Translations under genes and position numbers: made by a program
Part shown: one piece after another, positions 25,344 to 34,693 of the stretch
Numbering within the stretch: the stretch's first letter is position 1
How the letters are laid out: every line of letters starts with the position of its first letter
The notes under the pieces: model-generated
What the model was told of the DNA's origin: nothing
The model's input: the letters and a program-made list of their open reading frames with translations, nothing else
The model's database searches: none
NCBI RefSeq assembly: GCF_002101675.1
Contig: NZ_LQOY01000084.1
Location: 1-36,083 of the forward strand
Length of the DNA stretch: 36,083 nt
Origin: Mycobacterium gordonae
GTDB lineage: Bacteria > Actinomycetota > Actinomycetes > Mycobacteriales > Mycobacteriaceae
Direction: 5' to 3'

Positions 25344-26586
25344 ATGGCTGCGAGGCGGCAGGTAGCGAACAAACTGCGAGGTCAGTACCGCAAGGCGTTG
25401 AAGGCGGACAAGAGCAAGATTTTGGATCGGGTGGTGTCCACCACGGGGATGGGCCGCTCGACGGCTCGGCGGATGCTGACCGGCCCGAGGCTGCCGGACC
25501 CGGCCGAGCAGGTTGACAGGCGTACGTTGCGGCCGCGGGGCTTCAGCGACGACGCCAGGGCACTGCTGGAGTATGTGTGGGCCTTGATGGGCATGCCGTG
25601 CGGCAAGTACCTGGTGGTCATGGTGGGTCTGTGGCTGCCGCTGCTGGCTGAATCCGGTGATCTTGACAGGCCGTTCGCCACCGAGGCGGCATCAGCGGAG
25701 CTGAAGGCGATGAGCGCGGCCACCCTGGACCGCTACCTGAAACCGGCCCTGGGACAGGATGCGCATCAAGGGCATCTCGACGACCAAACCGTCGCCGCTG
25801 CTGCGTAACTCGATCGCCATCCGTACCTGCGCCGATGAGGCACCTGAGGCCCCGAGGGTGATCGAGGCCGATACCGTGGCGCACTGCGGCCCGACATTGA
25901 TCGGCGAGTTCGCCCGCACGCTGACGATGACCGACCTGGTGATCGGCTGGACCGAGAACTTCTCGATCCGCAACAACGCCTCGAAGTGGATCACGGCCGG
26001 CATCGACGAGCTGCAACAGCGGTTCCCGTTCGATCTGGTGATTTTCGCTTTGGACTGCGGCGGTGAGTTCATCAATCACGAGGTCGCCGCCTGGCTGCAG
26101 ACCCGCGACATCGCCCAGACCCACTCGCGGCCGTACCAGAAGAACGACCAAGCGCACGTGGAGTCAAAAAACAACCACGTGGTGCGCAAACACGCGTTCT
26201 ACTGGCGCTACGACACCTCCGAGGAGCTGGAGCTGCTCAACCGGCTGTGGAAGCTGGTGTCGCTGCGGTGCAACTTCTTCACCCCGACGAAAAAGCCCAT
26301 CGGCTACAGCACCACCGCGGCCAGTCGCCGCACGCGCATCTACGACACGCCGGCCACGCCGTGGCAACGTCTGCAGGAATCGGGAATACTTGATGCGCAA
26401 CAGCTTTCGCATGTGTCCGCCCGAATCGAGGGCATCAACCCGGCCGATTTGACCCGGCAGATCAACACCATCCAAATGCAGCTACTGGACCTGGCCAAGA
26501 CCAAGACCGACGCCCTTGCCGCCGCCCGCCACATCGACCTGGAAGCATTGCAACCGTCAATCGACCGATTGGCCAAGGCGAAGTAG
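25344..26586 (+). pseudogene. Integrase-core (DDE) transposase, frameshifted
   Basis: The likely start is ATG 25344 (MAARRQVANKLRGQYRKALK). An HTH-like region follows (VSTTGMGRSTARRMLTGPRL). A one-base insertion near 25752 shifts the frame, and from about 25759 the catalytic part continues: MRIKGISTTKPSPLLRN, first Asp in RVIEADTVAHCG, second Asp in VIFALDCGGEFINHEVAAWL, Glu in QAHVESKNNHVVRKHAFYW. The frame ends at 26586. It resembles IS1202-like transposases grouped as unclassified (ISNCY), an assignment from memory and uncertain. The first frame would give only a 155-residue N-terminal protein, so transposition is probably abolished unless recoding occurs. Confidence 0.7.
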
Positions 26587-26595
26587 TGCAAGCCC

Positions 26596-26657
26596 CCACG
26601 CGCTCACCATGCGTGAGGCACCAGCCCACGCTTCGCGCTCACTTTTTGGTGAGGCAC
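26596..26657. repeat. Right end repeat pair of the IS
   Basis: GCGCTCACCATGCGTGAGGC (in 26596-26621) and GCGCTCACTTTTTGGTGAGG (in 26634-26657) are inverted relative to the left pair, with a 36-bp step. Confidence 0.75.
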
Positions 26658-26914
26658 CTCGATCGCCACCACCATGCCCTTCCCGATCCTGGGCTTTCGA
26701 TAACGGCAGCGAGTTCATCAACCACCACCTGCTGGCTTGGTGCGAGCGGCGCCAGATCACCTTCACCCGCTCGCGGCCCGGAAACAAAAACGACGGCTGC
26801 CACGTCGAGCAGAAGAACTGGGCGATCGTGCGCACCGTGGTCGGCTACCACCGTTACGACACAAAGGCACTGTTGCTCAACAAGATCTGGTCCCTGCAAT
26901 CGAAACTGAGGATG
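26658..26914 (+). pseudogene. Second integrase-core transposase, internal fragment
   Basis: It begins as IATTMPFPILGF, then shifts frame by one base near 26700 to DNGSEFINHHLLAWCERRQ, with the second catalytic Asp. RSRPGNKNDGCHVEQKNWAI follows, with the catalytic Glu. It resembles the transposase at 25344-26586 in the DDE motifs but is a different gene. It is cut on the left by the IS right end (26657) and on the right by the IS256 terminus GGGACTGTCTGAACA (26915). Confidence 0.75.
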
Positions 26915-27408
26915 GGGACTGTCTGAACAGCGGTGGATCTGACCTTGGTCTGACACGCCGAGCGTGAGCTTGGCGGGAAGGACTGATGATGTCCGAAACA
27001 CTCGAGCCCATGGCTACCGAGGTGGATCAAAAGCAGCTCGCTGAACAACTATTGGCCCAGGCCAAGGAGCAGGGCGTGGAGCTGGTCGGCCCGAACGGGC
27101 TACTCAACCAGATCACCAAGAATGTATTGGAGACCGCGCTGGACGCAGAGATGGCCGAGCACCTCGGCTATGACAAGCACGACCCGGTCGGACGTGGCAG
27201 CGGCAACGCCCGCAACGGCACCCGGGCCAAGACGGTGTTCACCGAGATCGGACCGGTCGAGATCGAGGTGCCGCGCGATACCAACAGCTCGTTCGATCCG
27301 CAGATCGTCAAGAAGCGCCAACGTCGGCTGACCGGCATCGACGAGATCGTGTTGTCGTTGACCGCTAAAGGATTAACGACCGGCGAAGTGGCCGCGCACT
27401 TCGCCGAC
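26915..27408 (+). pseudogene. IS256-family element fragment with N-terminal transposase (copy 2)
   Basis: The left terminus GGGACTGTCTGAACA (26915) is followed by a leader and an N-terminal transposase piece from ATG 26986/26989 (MSETLEPMATEVDQKQLAEQ) through IEVPRDTNSSFDPQIVKKRQ to EVAAHFAD. At 27409 the sequence changes to the terminus of another element, and the frame stops 5 codons later. It is highly similar to copy 1 (3510-4030), which extends about 30 codons further before its own interruption. The catalytic domain is absent. Confidence 0.85.
26956..26975 (+). promoter_or_regulatory. Stem-loop in IS256 leader, copy 2
   Basis: CGCCGAGC-GTGA-GCTTGGCG, identical to the hairpin in copy 1 (4044-4063, reverse strand). 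It lies just before GGAAGGA and the transposase start. Confidence 0.4.
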
Positions 27409-27443
27409 GGGTCCATCCGGAATTCGGTGTAAGTGGCGTTTCC

Positions 27444-27660
27444 CTATCCTCGGTTGAGGTCGGGCATTCTGTTGGCGAATGTTACTGCGAACGCGTTCAA
27501 AGCGGGCTTCCAGCGGACCGCCCAGCGTTGCTGGCCGGTGCCCTTGGGATCGAGGGAGCGAGTCACCATATACAGGCACTTCAGCGCCGCGGCCTCCGAG
27601 GGGAAATGGCCGCGAGCCTTGATCGCCCGTCGGTAGCGGGCGTTGAGTGACTCGATTGTT
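27444..27660 (-). pseudogene. IS256-family transposase, C-terminal fragment (second lineage)
   Basis: The minus-strand frame gives IESLNARYRRAIKARGHFPS, then EAAALKCLYMVTRSLDPKGT and RWKPALNAFAVTFANRMPDL. This is the conserved C-terminus of IS256-type transposases, stopping at 27444. An IS terminus (about 27409-27440, GGGTCCATCCGGAATTCGGT) follows its stop and cuts into copy 2 at codon HFAD. The 5' side is lost at about 27660, next to the older Tn554-like element. The two IS256 pieces are head-to-tail opposed and not halves of one gene. Confidence 0.8.
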
Positions 27661-27754
27661 ATCTGGAGTTCTGGCCGCGGTAGCTGTTGTGACCTGCAGG
27701 TTTGTGTCGTGGAGGGTGTCCATGACGCGGTTGGAGATGGATATCGCTTGGCGG
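27661..27754. other. Short gap between IS256 fragment and tnpC of the older Tn554-like element
   Basis: The boundary of the older transposon should lie here or within a few bases upstream. No terminal repeat similar to that of the younger transposon (TTCTCCGGGG) is visible, so the boundary is not defined. Confidence 0.35.
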
Positions 27755-28186
27755 TTAGCACGGCCCGATTGTTACCGAATCGCGATGCGTCGGTTCATGA
27801 TGTCGGCCGGTGTCGTCGCGGAGTTGGCCAAGGGCGCACGCCAGTTGGCGGCGTAGCCGCCGGTTCTCGTCGGCGAGTTCGCGGTTGCGGCGGTTGGCGA
27901 TTTCGAGGCGCTGCCGCGGGGAGTCGTCGCTGGCGCGTTGTCGGGCGGGTAACGGTGTGCTTGGCTCGGGTCGGTGTTGGGTGCGGAGCCGGCGGATCTC
28001 GTCTTTGAGGTCGGTTTGGGTGTAGATCCACGAGCGGGAGACACCGGCGTGGCGGGCGACGGATTCGAAGGTGAGCAGGGCGCCGGTCCGGTCGAGTTCG
28101 TGCATCGCAGCGATGGCCTTGGCGCGGGTGTGTTCGTGCCGCTGCTGGGCGGCGTGGATGAGGTGGATGCTGTTGTCAGCCGGCAT
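27755..28186 (-). CDS. tnpC: TnpC-like protein (DUF6262) of the older Tn554-like transposon
   Basis: 143 residues from ATG 28186, overlapping the stop of the preceding tnpB by 11 bases. It contains AIAAMHELDRTGALLTFESV, then ARHAGVSRSWIYTQTDLKDE (helix-turn-helix) and RLRTQHRPEP. A charged, coiled-coil-like C-terminus follows (IANRRNRELADENRRLRRQL). Tn554-like transposons encode TnpA, TnpB and TnpC. TnpC is a small accessory factor affecting transposition frequency and orientation in Tn554 (family knowledge). This copy looks intact, but its partner genes are broken. Confidence 0.7.
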   Translation of the reverse strand: MPADNSIHLIHAAQQRHEHTRAKAIAAMHELDRTGALLTFESVARHAGVSRSWIYTQTDLKDEIRRLRTQHRPEPSTPLPARQRASDDSPRQRLEIANRRNRELADENRRLRRQLACALGQLRDDTGRHHEPTHRDSVTIGPC

Positions 28187-30408
28187 GTTTGGCCTTCCCT
28201 GGTTGTGGATCGTTGAGGGCGGTGATGATGTTGTCCAGGTTGTGCAGGATTTGGTGGTTCATCTCGGCCAGACGTTGTTGTCCGCGGGCTTGGGCGGCGG
28301 TGATCAGCTGCAGGCTCTGTTGCCGCTGCTGGTGGTGCTGGGGCAGGAACTCGGCGGTGGTGAGGAACATCGGACAGGTCAGACAGGCGTTGGCGTGCGG
28401 GCAGCTCTGCTGCACCGGCAGTCCGCAGTAGCCGTTGGGTAGGGCCTGGGTGGCTCGGCCGAGGCGCTGTTTGGCCCAGGCGGCCGCGGCGATCGGACCG
28501 GACGGGTCGAAAATGATTGTGGTGCGGTGGATGTCGACCTTGCGGGCCGCCTCCCACTGGCGGCGCACGGTGGTGTCGTGCAGGCGGGCGTAATGCCCGG
28601 TCATCTGCGCGGAGTCGTGGTCCAGGATGCGTCGCACGACCTCTTGTGGGACGTCGCGGTTGATCAGCCGGGTGCCCAGGGTGTGGCGCCACTGGTGCGG
28701 GGTTAGGTGCACCGGCTGGCCGTGCTCGTCACGGATGTCGCAGACGGACAGCCAGCGCAACAGCGCCATCCGGTAGGTGGGGCTGGCGATCGGGTGGGTG
28801 CCGTCAATGTTCTTCGTCGGCCGTGGGAACAACACCGGCGTGCCTGCCGGCCAACGCTGGGCGGTGCGGTTGCGATGTTCGGCGGTGAGCTCGCGCAACT
28901 GCACGTCGATGGGCACCAACGCGTCGCGTTTCATCTTGTGGTTGAGGTAGCGCAGATACGGAGCACCTTCGGCGTCGGCGACCACACAATCGCGGCGCAG
29001 CCGTAGCGCATCGGTGATCCGTAGCCCGCAACGCATCAAGATGATCGTGATCAACCGGTGGGCAGGATCGGTGAATCGGGCGAGGTTGTCGGGATCCTCG
29101 AGCTGAGCCATGACCTGTTCGGCCAGTGCCCGAGGCAACCGTTCGTCGCGTTTCGGGTAGTCCTCGGCGAAGAACATCGCGTCTGCGGGAAGGTCTGTGT
29201 CCCAACGGTGTTGGCGAACGGCGGCGAAGAACCGGTTGAGCAGCCCGATATGGGTCCCGCGACGTTGGGCACCGATGGAGTCGCCGCGCAGGTTGGCCAG
29301 ATAGCGCTCCAGCACCGGCCGGTCGATCCGGTCGATGCTCTCGACGCCGATGTCGGCGAGGAACCCGGCGAAGCGGGTGAGCACAACGACCGGCCTGCCG
29401 CCGCCGGCTTCCAGGCCCAATCCGGTCGACAGCCGCCACCGGGCCCACCGCTTGGCCAGATCCCGCAGCCACGGCTGCGGAATACCGCCGAACCGCAGCG
29501 TGCGGTCTCCGTCGTAGCCGAGCCGGCGCATGCGCCAGACATCGCGCGGGTATTCGGCGTCCCAGCCGCCGGCTTCGGCCAGGTCGGCGATCACCCGGGA
29601 TGCGTAGCTGAGGAACCCACGGGAGCGAGTGTCATTGATCGTCGACCGAGCCCAGTCGTGCCAGATGTCCTCGTCGTGGTTGAGCAGGGAGCCCACGCCT
29701 ATTGCGGCCAGTGCCTTCACGACGCGCATGACCACGTCCGGGGTCAGCTTGCCCTGCCGATCGTCGTGACGGCGTTGCAGCACGTACTGCAGTTCCAGCT
29801 TCAGCTGACCGGTCAGCCGGTCGAGCCGGATCTGCTCGCTGGCCAGCGGGGTTTCGGCGGCGAAGCGGTCGGCGAACTCGTCAATGTCGGGTCTGCCGTT
29901 GACCCTTCCAGGTATTGGTGTGGGTTTGGCAGAACGCAGACGTGCCCTGCGGCCAGAGCTCGCAATGCGGGATGCGGCAGGTCGCGCCCGGCGCTGGCTG
30001 CTTGAACGGCTGTGGTTCGGCCAGCCATCCCGCCAGGCTGGGGCGCCCGGCTCGTTCCCATCGTTGCGCGTGCAGCCCGCACATGCCGCCACGGGCAGAG
30101 CCGTAACCGCAACCGGGCACCCGGCAGCGCTGGTTGGGTTGTCGCCGCCGCCACCGCGGATCGGTCGACACGGCGAACCGCTCCAGCGACGGACGCCCCT
30201 CTTCATGCCACCGTTGCCGATGTCCTTCACACAGGCCGCGTCCACGGGCGGTTCGCTCGCACCCCTCAACCCGGCACTCGGCTCCACCAAACACCGGATC
30301 CTCGGGCCCGAATTCCAGTACATTGCTGCGGAATTCGTTGCGGACCTCGGCCATCAGCTTGCCCAGCAGCCCCGACGGGCCGGCAGGCTTGAGCGACGGC
30401 GCCCTCAC
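28176..30408 (-). pseudogene. tnpB: TnpB-like large tyrosine recombinase of the older Tn554-like transposon, frameshifted
   Basis: The start GTG 30408 overlaps the tnpA stop as GTGA. The N-terminus carries three repeated Cys/His motifs: CRVEGCERTARGRGLCEGHR, CRVPGCGYGSARGGMCGLHA and CRIPHCELWPQGTSAFCQTH. A one-base insertion near 29905 shifts the frame after TWKGQ, and the rest continues as GRPDIDEFADRFAAE. The catalytic domain has Arg in MRCGLRITDALRLRRDCV, HxxR in LTPHQWRHTLGTRLINRDVP, His in RRILDHDSAQMTGHYARLHD and Tyr in GHYARLHD. A C-terminal Cys cluster, NGYCGLPVQQSCPHANACLT then CPMFLTTAEFLPQH, is shared with the intact TnpB. The product would be about 740 residues without the shift. 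Confidence 0.85.
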
Positions 30409-30905
30409 AGCCGCACCTGCCCATCGGTGAACCAACCGGCCTGTTCCATGACCCGCCGAGCGTCCTCCACGGTGAGGTGCCCATACGTCGTGGTCGTCGT
30501 CGCCACGTGCGCATGTCCGAGCAGATGCGCGACCACCTCGATGCTGACTCCGTCGCGCAGCAGCCGGGTTGCGGCCGTGTGTCGCAGCCAGTGCGGGTCG
30601 AAGTCGATCCCGGTCCGCCGGCGCAGCCGCCGCACCAGGTCATAGACCGCGGCGTAGGTCAGCGGATGCCCCTGCGGACGGCCCCACAGGTTGACGAACA
30701 CATAGTCGCTGTCCAGATCGCCGTACTCAGTGTGAAGGTAGTCGGCGAACAATCGGATCAACGCGCTGCTGACCGGGATCGTGCGGACGGTCTGTGACTT
30801 GGCGCGCGCGCCATTGGCGTTGTCGCGTCGCCGCACCGTTACTTCATGCTCAGCGGAGGCGATGTCGTTGTGCCGCAAACCAAGTACCTCGCCGATCCGC
30901 ATCCC
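30405..30905 (-). pseudogene. tnpA: tnpA of the older Tn554-like transposon, C-terminal half
   Basis: The 3' half of a tyrosine recombinase. It begins GMRIGEVLGLRHNDIASAEH, where the Arg of GMRIGE is the first catalytic Arg, and continues IPVSSALIRLFADYLHTEYG. HxxR is in FDPHWLRHTAATRLLRDGVS, His in LLGHAHVATTTTTYG, with Tyr in TTYGHLTVEDAR. Its stop overlaps tnpB by GTGA. Its N-terminal half lies at 35398-36083, and the two are separated by the 4492-bp transposon at 30906-35397. Joining them in frame gives LYDTGMRIGEVLG. Confidence 0.9.
30900..30905. repeat. CATCCC target core, left copy
   Basis: CATCCC directly abuts the left end of the inner transposon and is repeated directly at 35398-35403. 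Tn554-like elements recombine at a short core with 6-7 bp identity, so it is read as the insertion core. On the minus strand it is GGGATG, the GM codons of the interrupted tnpA. Confidence 0.85.
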
Positions 30906-30984
30906 TTCTCCGGGGTTTCCTGACCTGTTGCGGGACGTTGCTCGATCTACATGATCGGGCGGGTTGCTCGGCGTTTCTCCGGGG
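30906..30984. repeat. Left terminus and internal copy of the transposon end repeat
   Basis: TTCTCCGGGG at 30906-30915 and again at 30975-30984, in direct orientation, within the 135-bp leader of tnpA. They may be two recombinase binding sites, or one may be the end and the other an accessory site. Confidence 0.55.
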
Positions 30985-31040
30985 GTGTGGTGCTCGTGGC
31001 TGGTAGTTGTTTGTGACTGTCGGCCCGAAAGTGAGAGCCC

Positions 31041-32207
31041 ATGCGAGTATTCCCGGTGAGTTTGCCGTCCGGGCAACGGTATTGGACGGTGCTGGATGAG
31101 GACCTGCAGGTGGTTGATGTCGCCGATGCGTATCTGCGGCATCTGCGGTTCGGCCACGACGCGGCCGAGTCCACGACGAAGGCGTATGCGCATTCGATCG
31201 CGTTGTTCCTGCGCTGGTGTGCCCGGTCGGGCCGGTCCTGGCAGGCCGGTGTGGAGGGTTTCGCGTTGTTCATGACGTGGCTGGCTCACGCCCGGTCATC
31301 GGTCGATGACGCCGCGAGCGTGGTGGTGGCCGGACCTGGCGCTGCTGCGGTGCGGGGCCCGTCGCGGATCAACGGGGTGCTGACCGCGGTGCGGGGCATG
31401 GTGGTGCACGCGGTGGCGACCGGCCACGGCGCGGCGGGGCTGGTGTCGATGCTGTATGAGGTCGCCGATGACCGGGACCTGCCGGCGGAGGCCCGCGGCG
31501 AGGACGGGCGGATGGCGTGGCGGATGCGGGCCCGGCATCGGCTGCGGGAACCGGAGACGACGATCGATCGGGCCAGCGACGAGCAGATCGTCGCGCTGCT
31601 GCGGGCGTGCCGGTCGGCGCGGGACCGATTGATCGTGTTGTTGATGGCGCGGGGCGGGTTGCGCCGCGGGGAGGTGTGCGGGCTGCGGCGCAGCGATGTG
31701 CACCTGCTGGTGGACTCGCGGCGGCTGGGCTGCGATGTCGAGCGCGCGCATCTGCATGTGGTGCGCCGAGACGACAACCCGAACCAGGCCTGGGCCAAGT
31801 CGCGGCGGGAGCGGGTGGTGCCGCTGGATTTCCTTGTGGTGCAACTGTTCGACGTCTACGAGTTCGAACGCATGCGTGTCACCGGCGCCGCCGACAGTGA
31901 CTTCGTGTTCGTTAACCTGTTCCGCGGCAGGATCGGTGCGCCGATGCGGCCGGATGCGATCGGCGAGTTGATGGCCGCGGCGTCCCGGCGGGCCGGACTC
32001 GACGTCGCGGTGCGGCCCCACCAGTTGCGACATGCCTTCGGCAGCAACGTTGTTGATGCCGGGGCCGGGATCGATGTGGTCGCCGACCTGATGGGCCACG
32101 CCGCGGTGTCCTCGTCGCAGGTTTACCTGCATCCGGACTCCTCCCGGCTGCGGGCCGCCGTGGATGCGGTGCCCAGTCCCCGCGAGCAGGCCCAGGTGAC
32201 CCGGTGA
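31041..32207 (+). CDS. tnpA: TnpA: tyrosine recombinase of the inner Tn554-like transposon
   Basis: 388 residues from ATG 31041, intact. It has the SAM-like N-terminal core-binding domain (STTKAYAHSIALFLRWCARS) and catalytic domain. The first Arg is in LLMARGGLRRGEVCGLRRSD, HxxR in VRPHQLRHAFGSNVVDAGAG, His in VVADLMGHAAVSSSQVYLHP and Tyr in the same stretch (QVYLHP). TnpA and TnpB together act as site-specific recombinases in Tn554. A GTGA overlap with tnpB shows translational coupling. Sequence is clearly different from the interrupted tnpA of the older element, so the two transposons are separate lineages. Confidence 0.9.
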   Translation: MRVFPVSLPSGQRYWTVLDEDLQVVDVADAYLRHLRFGHDAAESTTKAYAHSIALFLRWCARSGRSWQAGVEGFALFMTWLAHARSSVDDAASVVVAGPGAAAVRGPSRINGVLTAVRGMVVHAVATGHGAAGLVSMLYEVADDRDLPAEARGEDGRMAWRMRARHRLREPETTIDRASDEQIVALLRACRSARDRLIVLLMARGGLRRGEVCGLRRSDVHLLVDSRRLGCDVERAHLHVVRRDDNPNQAWAKSRRERVVPLDFLVVQLFDVYEFERMRVTGAADSDFVFVNLFRGRIGAPMRPDAIGELMAAASRRAGLDVAVRPHQLRHAFGSNVVDAGAGIDVVADLMGHAAVSSSQVYLHPDSSRLRAAVDAVPSPREQAQVTR

Positions 32208-34693
32208 CCGCCGTGGGGCTGGCTGAAAGAATCGCGGTCGAGCAGGACTGCGGCGAGTCCCCGCACGTGTTGGACGGGGTCGTGGTGATCGGCACGGCCG
32301 CGCGGCTGGCGAGGATGCTCGACCGCAGGTTCTTGGACGAGGCGGGGTGGGATCCGCGGACCAGGGTGTTGTCGTTGCTCGCGGAGCATCGATTGTTGGG
32401 CCGGACGGTGTGCCGGGCCGAGGGATGCCAGAACACCGTGCAATCCGGTCTCACGGTGTGTCATCGGTGCTGCACGCGCCTGACTCGGCGGGGAATGAAC
32501 ACGGCCGAGATCGCCGCTGCCGCATGCCTGCCCGCCGAACCCGCGTCCGCGACGCGGTGCGCGGTGCCGGGATGCCGGTGTGTGCCGACGGTGCGGCACG
32601 CGGTGTTGTGCGAGCCGCACGCCAAGAAGTTCCGCCTGCGGCGACCGCCGGTGTCGATGCAGCAGTTCCTGGCCGACCCGCGAGTGCGGCCGTTGCCGCC
32701 GATGCCCGCGTGCGCGGTGGCCGCGTGCACCCGGCCCGCCGACAGCGCGCGCGGCTACTGCAACACCCACTACCAGCGCTGGCGTAGCGCGCTCGGTACC
32801 AACCCTGAGTTCGATTCGCATCGGTGGCAAGCCCAGGAATCGGGTGTGGCCGAGTGCGGGCGGGTGAACCTGCGCGCGCTGCCGGTGCTGGTGGTGGTCG
32901 AGGTGCTGTTCGGCGTTCAGCAGCGCGTCCGGGGCGGGGCGAAGATCACCGAGGTAGAGCTGCGGGTGCTCTGCGACGGGCTGCGCCGGCGACAGGCCGC
33001 CTCGATCACCACCGACCGGGCCGAGATCACCCGCAACAAGTCCGTGCGGTCGCTGCGGAGCGCCCTGACCCAGCACGTCCGGCGGGCTCTGGCCGATCCC
33101 GGCAGCGAACAGGCAAAGGACACATGGGATCTCGCGGTCTTCGGCCATCGCGGGTCTTTGTCGTTCACCGGGATCGGCCAGGCCTGGCTGGCCCAGTCCG
33201 TCAAGCGGTGGGCAGCAGAACAACTCCCGCGCCACCGAGGTCGCGGCGCCGCGAGAGTGCGCGGCAAGATCAACGCGCTGCGGCTGCTGTCGGAGTTCCT
33301 CGGCCGCAGACCCGATGGTGGACTCGTCGCTTCGGCGTTGGGCCGCAGCGACATCGAGGATTTCCTCAACCGACTCGCTTATCTGGAGTCCGTCGGCGAG
33401 ATCAGCCGATACCGGCGCAACGGCATCTGCCGTGACATGCGCGAGGTGCTGGCCGGGATCCGCGCCCTCGGCCTGACCCGGCCGGGGCAGACAGCCGCCG
33501 GACTGGCCGGCGATTTCGCCATCGAGCGCGGCGATATCCCCGCCGAACCCGAACGCGGCGAACCCGGCCGCGACCTGCCACCGGAGGTCCTGGCCATCCT
33601 GTGCGCCCACCTCGATGCCCTCGAACCCGTCGAGGTGCGGGTCGCCACCCAGATCGGCATCGACACCGGGCGCCGGCCCGAGGACATTCTCGCCTTGCCG
33701 TTGAACTGCCTGCACCGCGACAAGGACGGATCGGCGGTGCTGGTTTACGACAACGCCAAGGCCAACCGTCTCGGACGGCGTGTGCCGATCGGCGAAGCTA
33801 CCGCGAAAGTCATTGCCGCTCAGCAGGACCGGGTGCGGGCGATGTTTCCTCACACCCCGCCCGCAGAACTGACACTGCTGCCCACACCACGCCGCAACCC
33901 CGAGGGGCGAAAGCCGATCAGCATCGATACGCTCGACAACCGGCACCGCGAGTGGATCTCGACCCTGCCCGTGTTGCGCACCCGCGACGGGGTCGAGGTC
34001 GACAAGACCAAGGTCACGCCCTATGCCTATCGGCATTGTTATGCCCAACGTCACGCGGATGCCGGGGTGCCGATCGACGTTCTGGCCGAATTGCTCGATC
34101 ACCGTAGCTATTCCATGACCCGGCGCTACTACCGCATCGGCGAGGACCGTCGCCGCGACGCCGTCGACACCGTCACCGCGCTCAGTTTCGACCGGCACGG
34201 CAACCGGATCTGGCGTGACGCGCGCATGCTGCTGGAATCCGAACGCGCCCGCCACGCCGTCGGCGAGGTCGCCGTCCCCTACGGCACCTGCACCGAACCC
34301 ACCAACGTCAAGGCCGGCGGCGGGGCCTGCCCGGTCCGGTTCCGCTGCGTGGGCTGCGATCACTTCCGCACCAACATCGCGTTCCTGCCCGACCTGCAGG
34401 CCTACCTCGATGATCTGCTACGCACCCGGGAACGGCTGGCCGCCACCATCGACGGGGTCGATGACTGGGCCCGCGCCGATGCCACCCCCACCGACGAGGA
34501 GATCACCCGCATCCGGCGGCTGATCAACCGCATCAAAGCAGACGTCGCCGACCTCAACGAGACCGAGCAAGCCCGCATCGACGACGCGATCGCTATCGTG
34601 CGCCGTCACCGCGCGGCCCACACCGTCCCGCTGGGCATGCCCAGCCTCACCCCACCCGCACCGACAACCATCGCCTCGGAGGCCACCGCATGA
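32204..34693 (+). CDS. tnpB: TnpB: large tyrosine recombinase of the inner Tn554-like transposon
   Basis: 829 residues from GTG 32204, overlapping the tnpA stop by GTGA. The N-terminal 200 residues hold three Cys/His units: RTVCRAEGCQNTVQSGLTVC then CRAEGC-type repeats, ATRCAVPGCRCVPTVRHAVL, and ACAVAACTRPADSARGYCNT. The catalytic domain has Arg in ATQIGIDTGRRPEDILALPL, R-H in VTPYAYRHCYAQRHADAGVP, His in LLDHRSYSMTRRYYRIG and Tyr in RRYYRIG. A C-terminal Cys cluster, YGTCTEPTNVKAGGGACPVR then FRCVGCDHFRTNIAFLPDLQ, matches the position of the older TnpB cluster. The triple finger and C-terminal cluster are conserved across both lineages here. The protein is intact and its stop overlaps tnpC by ATGA. 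Confidence 0.9.
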   Translation: MTAVGLAERIAVEQDCGESPHVLDGVVVIGTAARLARMLDRRFLDEAGWDPRTRVLSLLAEHRLLGRTVCRAEGCQNTVQSGLTVCHRCCTRLTRRGMNTAEIAAAACLPAEPASATRCAVPGCRCVPTVRHAVLCEPHAKKFRLRRPPVSMQQFLADPRVRPLPPMPACAVAACTRPADSARGYCNTHYQRWRSALGTNPEFDSHRWQAQESGVAECGRVNLRALPVLVVVEVLFGVQQRVRGGAKITEVELRVLCDGLRRRQAASITTDRAEITRNKSVRSLRSALTQHVRRALADPGSEQAKDTWDLAVFGHRGSLSFTGIGQAWLAQSVKRWAAEQLPRHRGRGAARVRGKINALRLLSEFLGRRPDGGLVASALGRSDIEDFLNRLAYLESVGEISRYRRNGICRDMREVLAGIRALGLTRPGQTAAGLAGDFAIERGDIPAEPERGEPGRDLPPEVLAILCAHLDALEPVEVRVATQIGIDTGRRPEDILALPLNCLHRDKDGSAVLVYDNAKANRLGRRVPIGEATAKVIAAQQDRVRAMFPHTPPAELTLLPTPRRNPEGRKPISIDTLDNRHREWISTLPVLRTRDGVEVDKTKVTPYAYRHCYAQRHADAGVPIDVLAELLDHRSYSMTRRYYRIGEDRRRDAVDTVTALSFDRHGNRIWRDARMLLESERARHAVGEVAVPYGTCTEPTNVKAGGGACPVRFRCVGCDHFRTNIAFLPDLQAYLDDLLRTRERLAATIDGVDDWARADATPTDEEITRIRRLINRIKADVADLNETEQARIDDAIAIVRRHRAAHTVPLGMPSLTPPAPTTIASEATA

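Larger units (their letters stand above)
25246..26657 (+). mobile_element. Insertion sequence with duplicated end repeats (1412 bp)
   Basis: It is bounded at both ends by two copies of GTGCCTCAC-N-TGAGCGCG. The left copies (25246, 25281) are in direct orientation, and the right copies (ending 26621 and 26657) in inverse orientation. The spacing is 35 and 36 bp respectively. It carries one integrase-core transposase gene, which is frameshifted. No target-site duplication is visible. The right end directly abuts a fragment of a second, related transposase. Confidence 0.75.

Noticed and set aside
25246..26657. Target-site duplication around the IS with duplicated ends
   Set aside because: The bases flanking both ends (CCGGC and CTCGA) do not match, so no duplication is claimed.
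27721..27858. Plus-strand open frame between IS256 fragment and tnpC
   Set aside because: Antisense to tnpC in its second part, no domain and no ribosome-binding site.
32123..34363. A 746-codon open frame on the minus strand opposite tnpB
   Set aside because: It is antisense to the well-supported tnpB, low in recognised motifs, and explained by high GC.
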